Positions 16,700-25,400 of a DNA stretch of 64,000 bases are shown here, piece by piece. The stretch is from Granulicella aggregans (GTDB taxonomy: Bacteria; Acidobacteriota; Terriglobia; Terriglobales; Acidobacteriaceae). The stretch covers positions 1,302,001 through 1,366,000 of the forward strand of contig NZ_JAGSYE010000001.1 of NCBI RefSeq assembly GCF_025685565.1. Direction: 5' to 3'. A program made the translations under genes and the position numbers. The notes beneath the pieces are model-generated. The model was not told where the DNA came from and searched no databases. It was given only the letters and a program-made list of their open reading frames with translations. How positions within the stretch are numbered: position 1 is the first letter of the stretch; each line of letters begins with the position of its first letter.

Positions 16700-18106
16700 A
16701 TGAAGGTCCTCGTACTAGGCGGCGGCGGCCGCGAACACGCCCTCGCATGGGCAATCGCGCAATCCACCCGCGTCACCGAACTCGTCATCGCCCCCGGCAA
16801 TGGCGGCATCGCCGCCTGGGGAGCCACCGCAAAGGTTCCCGTCCGCTGCATCCCCGTCGACGGCAACAGCCTCGAAGCCATGCTCGCCCTCGCGCTTGCC
16901 GAGCACCCCGGCCTCACGGTCATCGGACCTGAAGTTCCCCTGGCTCTCGGCCTGGTCGACGAACTCGAACGCCACGGCCTCCGCGTCTTCGGCCCCACCA
17001 AAGCCGCCGCCGAGCTCGAGTCCAGCAAGGCCTTCGCCAAGCAGTTCATGCAGCGACACGAGATCCCCACCGCTGCCTACGCCGTCTGCCACTCGCCCGA
17101 AGAAGTCGCTAACGAACTAGCTGCATTCGCTCTTCCCGTAGTCGTCAAGGCCGATGGCCTCGCCGCCGGCAAAGGCGTCGTCATCTGCGCCAGCAGCGAA
17201 GAGGCCCAACAGGCCGCCAATGAGATGTTCTCCGGCACGCTCCTCGGCGCAACCGTCGACCGGGTCGTCCTCGAAGAGTTCCTCCTCGGCGAAGAGCTCT
17301 CCTTCTTTGCCCTCTGCGACGGGACCCACGCTGTTCCGCTCGCCGCCGCGCAGGACCACAAGCGCATCGGCGAAGGCGACACCGGCCCCAACACCGGCGG
17401 CATGGGCGCCTACTCCACCGACGCTCTGATGTCGCCTGCCATGCGCGACTGGCTCACCGCAAACGTCGCCCAGCCGGTGGTAGACGGCATGGCCGCTGCC
17501 GGAACTCCTTTCAAGGGCATCCTCTTCTGCGGCATCATGATGGTGCCCGAGGAAAGTTCCCTCACCGAACCCCAAAGCCCTGCCCCGGACCCTCAAACTG
17601 CCGTCATCCTGAGCGCAGCGAAGGATCCCCGCATTGCGTTCGGCGGTAAACCCGTCCGCCCCATGGTCCTCGAGTTCAACACCCGCTTCGGCGACCCCGA
17701 GACCCAGGCCCTCATGCTCCGCCTCGACACCACCAAGACCGACATCGTCGACCTCTTCACCGCTGCCATCAACGGCACCGCCGACAAGTTAGAGATCGCC
17801 ATGAAGCACGGTGCCAGCGTCTGCGTCATTGCTGCCAGCGAGGGCTACCCCGGCAAGTACCCCAGCGGCCGCGCCATCTCCGGTCTCGCCACCCAGCCCG
17901 ACACCGCCGCCGTCACCGTCTTCCACTCCGGCACGGCTCTCAAAGATAAAAAGATAGTCACCGCCGGAGGCCGCGTCCTCGGCATCACCGCCTACGCCGC
18001 CGACCTCCGCAGCGCCCTCGATCAGGCCTACGCCCGTCTCGACCAGATCACCTTCGAAGGCATGCAGTTCCGCCGCGACATAGGCTGGCGCGCCCTCCGC
18101 CCCTAA
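16700..18106 (+). CDS. purD: Phosphoribosylamine-glycine ligase with an in-frame repeat insertion
   Basis: The 468-residue ATP-grasp enzyme makes GAR from phosphoribosylamine, glycine and ATP in purine synthesis. It shows MKVLVLGGGGREHALAW, VIAPGNGG, VIGPEVPLALGLVDEL, the ATP-grasp core VKADGLAAGKGV, GDTGPNTGGMGAYS and VLEFNTRFGDPETQ. Between FKGILFCGIMMV (about 283) and PMVLEFN (about 321) there is an extra segment of roughly 35 residues; other PurD proteins have only a short turn here. Its core AVILSAAKDPRIAF is the translation of a family A repeat copy (17600-17640) in frame. The insert falls in a surface hairpin, so activity is probably retained. GGAG lies upstream of ATG 16700. Confidence 0.95.
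   Translation: MKVLVLGGGGREHALAWAIAQSTRVTELVIAPGNGGIAAWGATAKVPVRCIPVDGNSLEAMLALALAEHPGLTVIGPEVPLALGLVDELERHGLRVFGPTKAAAELESSKAFAKQFMQRHEIPTAAYAVCHSPEEVANELAAFALPVVVKADGLAAGKGVVICASSEEAQQAANEMFSGTLLGATVDRVVLEEFLLGEELSFFALCDGTHAVPLAAAQDHKRIGEGDTGPNTGGMGAYSTDALMSPAMRDWLTANVAQPVVDGMAAAGTPFKGILFCGIMMVPEESSLTEPQSPAPDPQTAVILSAAKDPRIAFGGKPVRPMVLEFNTRFGDPETQALMLRLDTTKTDIVDLFTAAINGTADKLEIAMKHGASVCVIAASEGYPGKYPSGRAISGLATQPDTAAVTVFHSGTALKDKKIVTAGGRVLGITAYAADLRSALDQAYARLDQITFEGMQFRRDIGWRALRP
17600..17640 (+). repeat. Family A repeat copy inside purD (copy 4)
   Basis: GCCGTCATCCTGAGCGC followed by AGCGAAGGATCCCCGCATTG matches the intergenic copies almost base for base, yet it lies inside the purD reading frame and adds AVILSAAKDPRIAF to the protein. 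No stop codon or frameshift results. Confidence 0.9.
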
Positions 18107-18108
18107 AG

Positions 18109-18156
18109 GGCGTCATCTCGAGCGAAGCCCAGCGCAGTGGAGAGACCCCGCATCTT
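18109..18156 (+). repeat. Dispersed repeat, family A/B variant (copy 5)
   Basis: GGCGTCATCTCGAGCGAAG, then CCCAGCGCAGTGGAGAGACC and CCGCATCTTCG. This is the GTCATCTCGA...GGAGAGACCCCGCAT variant also seen, reversed, at 36575 and 37831. It follows the purD stop by 2 bp. Confidence 0.75.
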
Positions 18157-18185
18157 CGTCTCTTCCGTAAAACTCAGAACCATTC

Positions 18186-18224
18186 GTGCCCCATGCATCG
18201 CAGCTTCATCGCGATGCGTGGGAC
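18186..18224 (+). repeat. Hairpin repeat, family D (copy 2)
   Basis: GTGCCCCAT and GTGGGAC flank an inner perfect stem GCATCGC / GCGATGC with loop AGCTTCATC. Compared with the copy at 23777 the stem differs at both arms in a compensating way. Confidence 0.75.
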
Positions 18225-18378
18225 CGCCCTAGCTACCGCCATATCAGCAACGTCCCCTCGGAGCTTGTCATCCTTTGCGAAGCCGAGATCTGCTTTGCCT
18301 TCTCAATCACTCAGCCCCAGGTGATACCCTTTCCCCGGAAACCCCGCACGTACCTAACACAAAGCCCCGTGAGGATCC

Positions 18379-20367
18379 GTGCCAGCCGCGTCGCCTGCTA
18401 AATCTTCGCTCTACCTCATCGGAGCAGCCCTCCTCGTTCTGCTTCTGGCCGCCCAGCTCATCCACGTCAGCCGCGCCACCTCTATGACCTGGGACGAGGG
18501 CCATCACCTCTACGACGGCTACAACACCTGGAAGAACTTCGACTACCGCCTCAACCCCGAGGTCCCGCCGCTGGTCAAGCTCATCTCGGCGTTGCCCCTT
18601 CTCCACGCGAAAATCTACGTCCCGCCAAATCAAGAGCGCGAAGAACAAACCGAGGCCTATCTCGACGGTCGCGCCTTCCTTCTCGCCAACGGCTACGACC
18701 GCATCCTCATTCCCGCACGCATGTCCTGCATGATCTTCACGCTCGCGCTGGCGTTGCTGCTCTACGCAGCCACCCGCGAGATCTTCGGCCCACTCGCCGC
18801 CCTCTTCGCCCTTGCGCTCTTCACCTTCGATCCCAACTTCCTCGCCCACGGCGCACTCGTCACCACCGACGTTCCCTGCGCCTGCCTGATGCTCGCCTCC
18901 ATCTACGCCTGGTACCGCTACTGCAAGCGCCCCGCAGCCCTCCGTCTGCTGTTGGTCGCGTTTGCAATCGGCCTCTCGGTCGTCGCCAAGTTCACTGGCA
19001 TCTTCTTCTGGCCGATGCTTCTCCTCCTCGCCGTAGGTGAGGCCGTTCAACGCCGCAGCCTCCGCCTCTTTGGCCAGCGCCTCGCCGCGCTACTTGCCGT
19101 CGCAGTCGTAGCCTACTCAATCCTGTGGTCCTTCTACGGCTTCCGCTACGCCCCCGCCCCCAACGGTCGCGATACCAACCCTCCCTTCGCCGAGTACCTC
19201 CACAAAGTCCCACGCCCCGCCGACGCTGCCCACCTCGAACTCCTCGCCAAACACCATCTCCTCCCCGAGGCCTACATCTTCGGCCTCGCCAACACCAAGA
19301 TCACCGAGAACGCCGACACCAGCTACTTCTTCGGCCACGTCTACCGCCACGGCACCTGGCTCTACTTTCCCGCCGCCTTCCTCATCAAATCCACGCTGCC
19401 GTTCCTCATCCTGCTCTGCCTCGTGCCGCTAGCCGCCCGGCGTGCTCGATGGAGCAACCGAGCCTTCGACCTCACCTTCCTCCTGCTTCCCGTCGCCGTC
19501 TATCTCGCCATCGCGATGAGCTCCAGCATGAACATCGGCCATCGCCACCTGCTGCCCATCTACCCTTTCCTCTACATCCTCATCGGAGGCGGGGCCATCG
19601 CGCTCTACGAGTCGAACCGCCGCTGGGCAGCGCCCATGGCCGCTCTCCTAATCTGGCAGGTAGTCACTTCCGTCTACGCCGCTCCGGGCTATATGGGCTA
19701 TGGCAACGAGGCCTGGGGCGGCTCCGACAACGTCCACAACTACCTCAGCGACGCCAACACCGACTGGGGCCAGCAGCTCAAAGACGTGAAGCTCTACATC
19801 GACCAGCACCACATCACCAACTGCTGGTTCGCCTACTTCGTCGACGGCGTCACCGAGCCCTCCGACTACGGCATTCACTGCAAGCGCCTGCCTACGCAGG
19901 AGACCACGCTCTGGATGAACCTGCCGATGGACGTCCCACCCGAGATCGACGGCACCGTCTTCCTCTCCGATAGTGACCTTCAGGGCATCGAGTACGGCGA
20001 AGGCGCGCTCAACCCCTACGACAGCTTCCACTCGATCAAACCCACCGCCATCATCGAGCACGGCCTCTTCGTGTATGACGGCCACTTCTCGCTTCCCCTC
20101 GCCAGCGCTCTCGATCAGGCGGAAAAAGCCGACACGGCACGCTATGCGAAGCACCTCGACGATGCCCTCGTCCACGCCCAACAGGCTGTCGCATTGGCCC
20201 CGCAATCGGTCCGTACACAGAGCGCTCTCGCCGACGTCCTCGCCGAGCAAGGCCGCTCCGCCGAAGCCCGCACTCACTACGCCGCTGCCCTCGAAAGCGC
20301 CCGAACCATCGAACCTGAGCTACAAGCTGACCAGGTCCCGGGCCTCGAACAGAAGCTGAAGCCGTAA
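18379..20367 (+). CDS. Multi-pass membrane glycosyltransferase (GT-C, PMT/ArnT-like) with C-terminal helical-repeat tail
   Basis: The 662-residue protein starts at GTG 18379, preceded by GAGGAT. After the first membrane helix comes TSMTWDEGHHLYDGY, the periplasmic D-E motif of GT39/PMT-like enzymes that use polyprenyl-phosphate sugars. About 9-11 helices follow to residue about 440. A soluble region (450-560) has WMNLPMDVPPEIDGTVFLSDSD, and the last ~80 residues (AQQAVALAPQSVRTQSALADVLAEQGRSAEARTHYAAAL) are TPR-like. It probably transfers a sugar to a protein or envelope glycan. Neighbours (purD, DNA ligase) are unrelated, so the acceptor is unknown. Confidence 0.8.
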   Translation: MPAASPAKSSLYLIGAALLVLLLAAQLIHVSRATSMTWDEGHHLYDGYNTWKNFDYRLNPEVPPLVKLISALPLLHAKIYVPPNQEREEQTEAYLDGRAFLLANGYDRILIPARMSCMIFTLALALLLYAATREIFGPLAALFALALFTFDPNFLAHGALVTTDVPCACLMLASIYAWYRYCKRPAALRLLLVAFAIGLSVVAKFTGIFFWPMLLLLAVGEAVQRRSLRLFGQRLAALLAVAVVAYSILWSFYGFRYAPAPNGRDTNPPFAEYLHKVPRPADAAHLELLAKHHLLPEAYIFGLANTKITENADTSYFFGHVYRHGTWLYFPAAFLIKSTLPFLILLCLVPLAARRARWSNRAFDLTFLLLPVAVYLAIAMSSSMNIGHRHLLPIYPFLYILIGGGAIALYESNRRWAAPMAALLIWQVVTSVYAAPGYMGYGNEAWGGSDNVHNYLSDANTDWGQQLKDVKLYIDQHHITNCWFAYFVDGVTEPSDYGIHCKRLPTQETTLWMNLPMDVPPEIDGTVFLSDSDLQGIEYGEGALNPYDSFHSIKPTAIIEHGLFVYDGHFSLPLASALDQAEKADTARYAKHLDDALVHAQQAVALAPQSVRTQSALADVLAEQGRSAEARTHYAAALESARTIEPELQADQVPGLEQKLKP

Positions 20368-20390
20368 CCCCGGGTGTTTGTCTTGCTTTT

Positions 20391-20421
20391 TGTTTGTCAT
20401 TCCCGAAGGGAATCTGCGTTT
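20391..20421 (+). repeat. Dispersed repeat, family C (copy 2)
   Basis: TGTTTGTCATTCCCGAAGG followed by GAATCTGCGTTTG; same sequence and orientation as 4044-4076. It supplies a spurious in-frame TTG and 10 or so codons that would extend the ligase frame upstream. Confidence 0.8.
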
Positions 20422-20510
20422 GCTGTTGCACTTTCATCACCACAGCAAGCGCGAATCACTCCAACCGCATCTCTATCCAGAGACCCTCGAAGATCTGGAG
20501 CGCATACCCC

Positions 20511-22385
20511 ATGGCATTGTTCGCCGATGTAGCCTCGCTGGCCGAGTACCTCGCAGGCGAACCCAGCCGCTTGAAGAAGCGAGCGGCCATCGCCGCTGCC
20601 CTTCGCGTGGCGCATGCTGCGGCACCAGCCAGCAACGACGCCGGCCTTCTAGCTCTCTACATCGCTGGAACGCCCTTCGCCGAATCCGACCCACGGAAAC
20701 TCAACGCCGGAGTTGCTCTGCTCTCTAGCGTCGTGAAAGCCATCACTGGCGCGAGCGACGCGGCTCTTACCGCAGCCTTCCGCCGCCATGGCGATATGGG
20801 TGCTGCCGCCTTCGACCTCTGGCCACTGCAGGCGACCATCACGCTCACGCTCTCCGAGGTCGCCAAGACCTTTGCGGCCATGCCCTTCGCGAAGACGACG
20901 GCTGTTCGCGGCGAGCTCGTCCAGCGCCTCCTTCGCCGCTCCACTCCGCTCGAAGTCAAGTATCTGCTCAAGCTGATGTTGGGCGACATGCGCATCGGCG
21001 TGAAACAAAGCCTCGTCGAAGAGGCGATCGCCGCTGCGGCATCGGTCGAAGACGGCATCCAGATACCGGTCAAAGATGTCCGCCACGCCGTCATGCTCGA
21101 AGCCGACCTCGGCCGCGCCACTGCCATGGCCTTCTCCGGCACCCTTAATCAAGCCACGATGCGACTCTTTCACCCGCTTGGGTTCATGCTCGCCAGCCCC
21201 GTCGAATCGCCGGAAGAGGCCGTAGAGCGCTTCACCGCAAAGCCACGCAAGTCTGAACCGGACGACAGCGAAGCCGAACAAGCCGGCGTCGAAGAAGGAC
21301 TCCCACAGATCGAAGCCTTCCTCGAAGACAAATACGACGGCATGCGCGCCCAAATTCACTGCGGCGAAGGCTTGCGCGTAGCCATCTACTCCCGCAACAA
21401 AGAAGAGATCACGGAGAGCTTCCCCGATATCGAAGAGGCTTTCGCATCTGTCCCGGCTAGCACGGGCGGTCTGATTTTAGATGGCGAAATTCTCGGCTGG
21501 GACTTCGCCACCGGCCAGGCGCTGCCCTTCGCCGTCATGGGACAGCGCATTGGCCGCAAGCGCGTTCCCGCAGAGGTCCTGCGCAAGATTCCTGCCGTCT
21601 TCATGGCCTTCGATCTCCTCTACGCGGCAGGAGAGCTCCAGCTCGAGCAGACATTGAAAGACCGTCGCAATGCCCTCGAAGCCATCGTCGAGCAACTTGG
21701 CACGCTGGCGACATCCCCTATCCCGATCGAAGACCGCACGCCTCCCGCGCAAGCTGATCTCTTCTCTCAACTCGAACCATCACCGGTCGACGACGAGAAA
21801 CTCCCGCGCCTCATGCTCTCGCCGTCGCGCCTGGTCGAATCCGCCGAAGAGATTGACCGCGCCTACGCCGCCGCCCGGGCCCGTGCCAACGAAGGCGTCA
21901 TGCTCAAGGCCGCCAACTCGCACTATCAGCCCGGCCGCCGCGGTCTGGCATGGCTCAAGCTTAAACGCGAACTCGCCACCCTCGACGTCGTCATCACCGG
22001 GGCCGAGTTCGGCCATGGCCGCCGCGCGGGCATCCTCAGCGACTACACCTTCGCCGTGCGCGGCCCCGCCTTCCACCAGACTGGCGAACTTCTCAACGTA
22101 GGCAAGGCCTACTCCGGCCTCACCGACGCCGAGATTGCCGAACTCAGCGCCTGGGCCATGGCTCACACGCTCGAAGACCAAGGCCACTTCCGGACCGTAG
22201 AACCACTTCGCGTGTTGGAGGTGGCATTCAACAACATCATGCGCAGCGACCGCCATGCCAGCGGCTTCGCCATGCGCTTTCCCCGTATCCTCCGCATCCG
22301 CGACGACAAGCCGCTAGACGAGATCGACACTCTCGACCGCGTCGAAGAGATCTACCAAAGCCAGGTAGACAAGCCAGTGGAGTGA
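20511..22385 (+). CDS. ATP-dependent DNA ligase
   Basis: From ATG 20511 the product is 624 residues. The N-terminal DNA-binding domain (1-210) has YLLKLMLGDMRIGVKQSLVEEAI and the MAFSGTLNQA segment. The adenylation domain carries motif I EDKYDGMRAQ with the catalytic Lys274, motif IV-like RANEGVMLKAANSHYQPGRRG and motif V WLKLKREL. The C-terminal OB domain ends FAMRFPRILRIRDDKPLDEIDTLDRVEEIY. This resembles the archaeal/LigB-like group that occurs in bacteria as a second, NAD-independent ligase. The frame is open upstream to 20394, but that part is family C repeat sequence, so the internal ATG is chosen. No Ku or LigD partner is adjacent. Confidence 0.92.
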   Translation: MALFADVASLAEYLAGEPSRLKKRAAIAAALRVAHAAAPASNDAGLLALYIAGTPFAESDPRKLNAGVALLSSVVKAITGASDAALTAAFRRHGDMGAAAFDLWPLQATITLTLSEVAKTFAAMPFAKTTAVRGELVQRLLRRSTPLEVKYLLKLMLGDMRIGVKQSLVEEAIAAAASVEDGIQIPVKDVRHAVMLEADLGRATAMAFSGTLNQATMRLFHPLGFMLASPVESPEEAVERFTAKPRKSEPDDSEAEQAGVEEGLPQIEAFLEDKYDGMRAQIHCGEGLRVAIYSRNKEEITESFPDIEEAFASVPASTGGLILDGEILGWDFATGQALPFAVMGQRIGRKRVPAEVLRKIPAVFMAFDLLYAAGELQLEQTLKDRRNALEAIVEQLGTLATSPIPIEDRTPPAQADLFSQLEPSPVDDEKLPRLMLSPSRLVESAEEIDRAYAAARARANEGVMLKAANSHYQPGRRGLAWLKLKRELATLDVVITGAEFGHGRRAGILSDYTFAVRGPAFHQTGELLNVGKAYSGLTDAEIAELSAWAMAHTLEDQGHFRTVEPLRVLEVAFNNIMRSDRHASGFAMRFPRILRIRDDKPLDEIDTLDRVEEIYQSQVDKPVE

Positions 22386-22396
22386 AGTGGCGAGGG

Positions 22397-22609
22397 TTAC
22401 CCCGACCGCTTCGTCCGAATGATGTCTTCGCAGTTGAAACACTGCCGCATCGCGATCCCCGGCTTGCCTGTCTCGCGGTTGTTCGGGTGGATCGCCTGGA
22501 GCCGGTTGCACTTCTCGGTGATGTGATAGACATCGCTGCCGATGCCCCACGTAGGCGGAATCTCGGGTGTAAACCCCGGTTCCGATGGAAATAAAAGAGT
22601 CGCCTGCAC
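22397..22609 (-). CDS. Small conserved-looking cysteine-containing protein, function unknown
   Basis: The 70-residue frame starts at GTG 22609, with GAAGG just upstream, and runs convergently to the ligase gene (11 bp between stops). YHITEKCNRLQAIHPNNR followed by RQCFNCEDII has one isolated Cys and a CxxC, which could bind a metal. The codon pattern and compact length look genuine, but I know no named family, and chance coding cannot be excluded. Confidence 0.5.
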   Translation of the reverse strand: MQATLLFPSEPGFTPEIPPTWGIGSDVYHITEKCNRLQAIHPNNRETGKPGIAMRQCFNCEDIIRTKRSG

Positions 22610-22711
22610 CCTTCAAGTCTATCGACCGCGCCGGTGGAAACGCCGCGCCGTTTTCACCCCACGTTTACTTTTGGGTGAACCTCGGCGCAAACTCTCTGCA
22701 TCCTAAATCAC

Positions 22712-23758
22712 ATGGAATATCGTCAACTCGGCAAGTCAGGATTCAAGGTGCCGGAGCTCTGCTTCGGTTGTGGAACATTCGGCGGACAGGACAACGAGTT
22801 CTTCAAGGCCTGGGGAGCATCCGACGTCGCCGAGGCCCGCAAGATCGTCGACATCTGCATGGAAGCCGGCCTCAACTTCTTCGACACCTCCGACATCTAC
22901 TCCTACGGCTCCAGCGAAGAGGTCCTCGGCAAGGCCATCGACCACATCAAGCGCGAAGACGTCCTCATCTCCACCAAGGCCACCTTCCGCTTCGGCAAAG
23001 GCCCGAACGATGTCGGCTCCTCCCGCTACCACCTCACCCAGGCGCTCGAAGGCTCCCTCAAGCGCCTTGGCACGGACTACATCGACGTCTACCACCTCCA
23101 TGCCTTCGACGCGACCACTCCCGTCGAAGAGACCCTGAACACGCTCGACAACTTCATCCGCCAGGGCAAAGTCCGCTACATCGCCGCGTCGAACTTCTCC
23201 GGCTGGCACCTCATGAAGTCGCTGTCGGTGAGTGAGCGTTACGGCTGGGCCCGCTACATCGGTCACCAGGTCTACTACTCGCTGGTAGGCCGCGACTACG
23301 AGTGGGAGCTGATGCCTCTCGCCGCCGAGCAGGGCGTGGGCGCGCTCGTCTGGTCGCCCCTTGGCTGGGGCCGTCTCACTGGCAAAATCCGCCGCGGCCA
23401 TCCGCTGCCCGAGACCAGCCGCCTCAACTCGAAGCTGGCCGTAGACGCTGGCCCGCAGGTTCCCGAGGAGTATCTCTACAAGGTCGTCGACGCCCTTGTA
23501 GAGGTCGCCTCCGAGACCGGCAAGACCGTCCCGCAGGTCGCCCTCAACTGGGTCCTCCGTCGTCCCACCATTTCGACCGTCATCATCGGTGCCCGCAACG
23601 AAGAGCAGTTGAAGCAGAACCTCGCCGCCGTAGGCTGGCAGCTCACACCAGAGCAGATTGCCAAACTCGACGCTGCCAGCGCCGTCCCGCTCGCCTATCC
23701 CTACTGGCACCAGGCCTTCTTCTCGGAGCGCAATCCCTTCCCCGTCCCCCAGAAGTAG
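22712..23758 (+). CDS. Aldo/keto reductase
   Basis: The 348-residue TIM-barrel oxidoreductase opens MEYRQLGKSGFKVPELCFG. The catalytic tetrad is visible: Asp58, Tyr63 (FFDTSDIYSYG), Lys89 (STKATF) and His130 (YHLHAFD). The NADPH-binding end is TVIIGARNEEQLKQNL. It resembles the YajO/YhdN-like AKR subgroup of unassigned substrate. Transcribed alone; a family D hairpin follows the stop. Confidence 0.93.
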   Translation: MEYRQLGKSGFKVPELCFGCGTFGGQDNEFFKAWGASDVAEARKIVDICMEAGLNFFDTSDIYSYGSSEEVLGKAIDHIKREDVLISTKATFRFGKGPNDVGSSRYHLTQALEGSLKRLGTDYIDVYHLHAFDATTPVEETLNTLDNFIRQGKVRYIAASNFSGWHLMKSLSVSERYGWARYIGHQVYYSLVGRDYEWELMPLAAEQGVGALVWSPLGWGRLTGKIRRGHPLPETSRLNSKLAVDAGPQVPEEYLYKVVDALVEVASETGKTVPQVALNWVLRRPTISTVIIGARNEEQLKQNLAAVGWQLTPEQIAKLDAASAVPLAYPYWHQAFFSERNPFPVPQK

Positions 23759-23776
23759 CCGGCCGTTTACAGGTCT

Positions 23777-23817
23777 GTGCCCCATCTCATCGCAGCAACA
23801 TCGCGATGAGTGGGACA
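23777..23817 (+). repeat. Hairpin repeat, family D (copy 3)
   Basis: GTGCCCCAT and GTGGGACAGCC flank a perfect inner stem CTCATCGC / GCGATGAG with loop AGCAACATC. It lies between the convergent aldo/keto reductase and DinB-like genes and could terminate both. Confidence 0.75.
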
Positions 23818-23825
23818 GCCTGAGG

Positions 23826-24317
23826 TCACTCCGAATAATTCGGCAACTGCTTCAGGTGGTGCTTCAAGTGAGCGATGTAGTCCTCGATCAGGAAGCCCAG
23901 CTCCAGCGGGCCTTCTTCGAAGTGCCACACGTTCCCCAGATGCTCGAGCCGAACATGTTGAATTACGTAGGCAAGATGCGTGTTGAAGACCCGCCACGTC
24001 TCGAGTGCCTGCATCCACGGCATCACCGCGTAGCACTGCACCGCGACCCACTCCTCCTGCTTGTAGCCGGGAAGATGCAGGTCGGGCTCGATCTGCAGCC
24101 GCACAAAGCGCTGGTGATTGTTCGCCGCCGAGTCGATCAAATGCCCGATGACCTGCTTCGGGCTCCACTTGTTCTTCCCCAGCGGCTGCGTGGTCAGCGG
24201 CTCCGGCAGACGGCAAAGCGTGTCGAAACCCTGCTCGACGACCGCGCGGAGTTCGGCGGCAAGCTTCTTCGGTTCAAGTGCGGATAGATCGCTGGGCTGG
24301 GCGTACCGCATTGGCAT
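23826..24317 (-). CDS. DinB-family four-helix metalloenzyme-like protein
   Basis: From ATG 24317 (MPMRYAQPSDL; GAGGAGAGG upstream) the product is 163 residues. WSPKQVIGHLIDSAANNHQRF and the C-terminal IAHLKHHLKQL give the His ligands of DinB/YfiT-type four-helix bundles, which bind Zn2+ or Ni2+. Many are bacillithiol- or mycothiol-type S-transferases, but the role in acidobacteria is unknown. The frame is open further upstream, into the end of the next gene; the ribosome site decides for 24317. Probably co-transcribed with the metallo-beta-lactamase-fold gene 20 bp upstream. Confidence 0.88.
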   Translation of the reverse strand: MPMRYAQPSDLSALEPKKLAAELRAVVEQGFDTLCRLPEPLTTQPLGKNKWSPKQVIGHLIDSAANNHQRFVRLQIEPDLHLPGYKQEEWVAVQCYAVMPWMQALETWRVFNTHLAYVIQHVRLEHLGNVWHFEEGPLELGFLIEDYIAHLKHHLKQLPNYSE

Positions 24318-24337
24318 AAACCTCTCCTCAAAACACT

Positions 24338-25258
24338 CTAACCTCCGAGCGGCACGGCAACCGGCTTGCCCTTTTCGTTCACACGAACCTTCGCCGCCGG
24401 CGTGTGATGGTCGTGCGTGAATAGCACCGTCCACTGCTCCGGAATCGCCCGCTCATAAAACCGCTTCCGTTCCGCAATGCACCGCACCGGATCCAGGTCA
24501 TACGCGATCACCCACGTCGGGTCGAGATGGTGCGCCGTCGGAACCAGGTCGCCGATGTAGCATGCATGCTCGCTCGCTCCGCCATGCGACTTCGACTCGA
24601 TATGAACGCCGATCATCTGTGCCGTGTGCCCCGGAAACTCCTCAACGGAAATCCCGGGCACGATCTCCGGATTGGCCCGGATGCCGTCGCTCGTAAGCAG
24701 CGTCATCTGGCCGGACTCAATCAGAGGATCGTAGTTCGGCGAAAGATAGCTCACCCGATCGCGATCGAGCTGCAGGTGACCGTGTGCGACCTCACCCGCA
24801 TGGGCAAAGTATCGCGCATTCGGAAAGGTTGGTGTCACCGAGCCATCAGGAAACAGCGTCGTGTTCCAGCCGCAATGGTCGAAATGCAGATGGGTATTCA
24901 GCACAACGTCCACTTCCTCTGGTCGAACGGCGGCAGCGGCAAGCGAAGCGGGCAGCAGCGCTTGATTTTGATGGATCTCCCGCATCTTCGCGGACTGTTT
25001 GTTGCCGATGCCGGTCTCGATCAGCACTACATGCCTGCCAGTCCGCACCACGACAGTATTCAGGCCCAGCAGGATGCGGTTCAGATCGTCCGCCGGCGTC
25101 CGCTTCGACCACAGCGTCTTCGGCACCACCCCGAACATCGCGCCGCCATCCAGCAGATACGTGCCGTCTGAGCAGATGGCTACGTCGTATTCGCCAACCG
25201 CCAGCCGCCCCCGCACCAGATCGCCGTCGCTGGCCCGCGCCGCCGGATGTGCCGTCAT
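24338..25258 (-). CDS. Metallo-beta-lactamase-fold hydrolase
   Basis: From ATG 25258 the product is 306 residues; an in-frame extension to 25348 is Arg-rich and unlikely. The zinc site is complete: THLHFDH (His123, His125, Asp127, His128), then PGHTAQM, IGDLVP and FTHDHHTPA. This is close to N-acyl homoserine lactonase/YtnP-like quorum-quenching or lactonase-type MBL proteins. Substrate unproven. No signal peptide, so cytoplasmic. Confidence 0.88.
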   Translation of the reverse strand: MTAHPAARASDGDLVRGRLAVGEYDVAICSDGTYLLDGGAMFGVVPKTLWSKRTPADDLNRILLGLNTVVVRTGRHVVLIETGIGNKQSAKMREIHQNQALLPASLAAAAVRPEEVDVVLNTHLHFDHCGWNTTLFPDGSVTPTFPNARYFAHAGEVAHGHLQLDRDRVSYLSPNYDPLIESGQMTLLTSDGIRANPEIVPGISVEEFPGHTAQMIGVHIESKSHGGASEHACYIGDLVPTAHHLDPTWVIAYDLDPVRCIAERKRFYERAIPEQWTVLFTHDHHTPAAKVRVNEKGKPVAVPLGG

Positions 25259-25400
25259 AGTTGCCGAGTCGCCCACGCAGAGTAGTCTACCCCGCCAGCG
25301 CCCGCTCCCGATGGCACCGCGCCTCACTCTCGGCGCGCAGACGCGCAAGCGATCTAACCGGAGCAGCGATACGCCACGTCGGGACTCGGAGCAGCCTCGA

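Noticed and set aside
22736..23785. Minus-strand frame of 349 codons opposite the aldo/keto reductase
   Set aside because: The plus-strand frame carries the full catalytic tetrad; the reverse is a mirror of its codon pattern.
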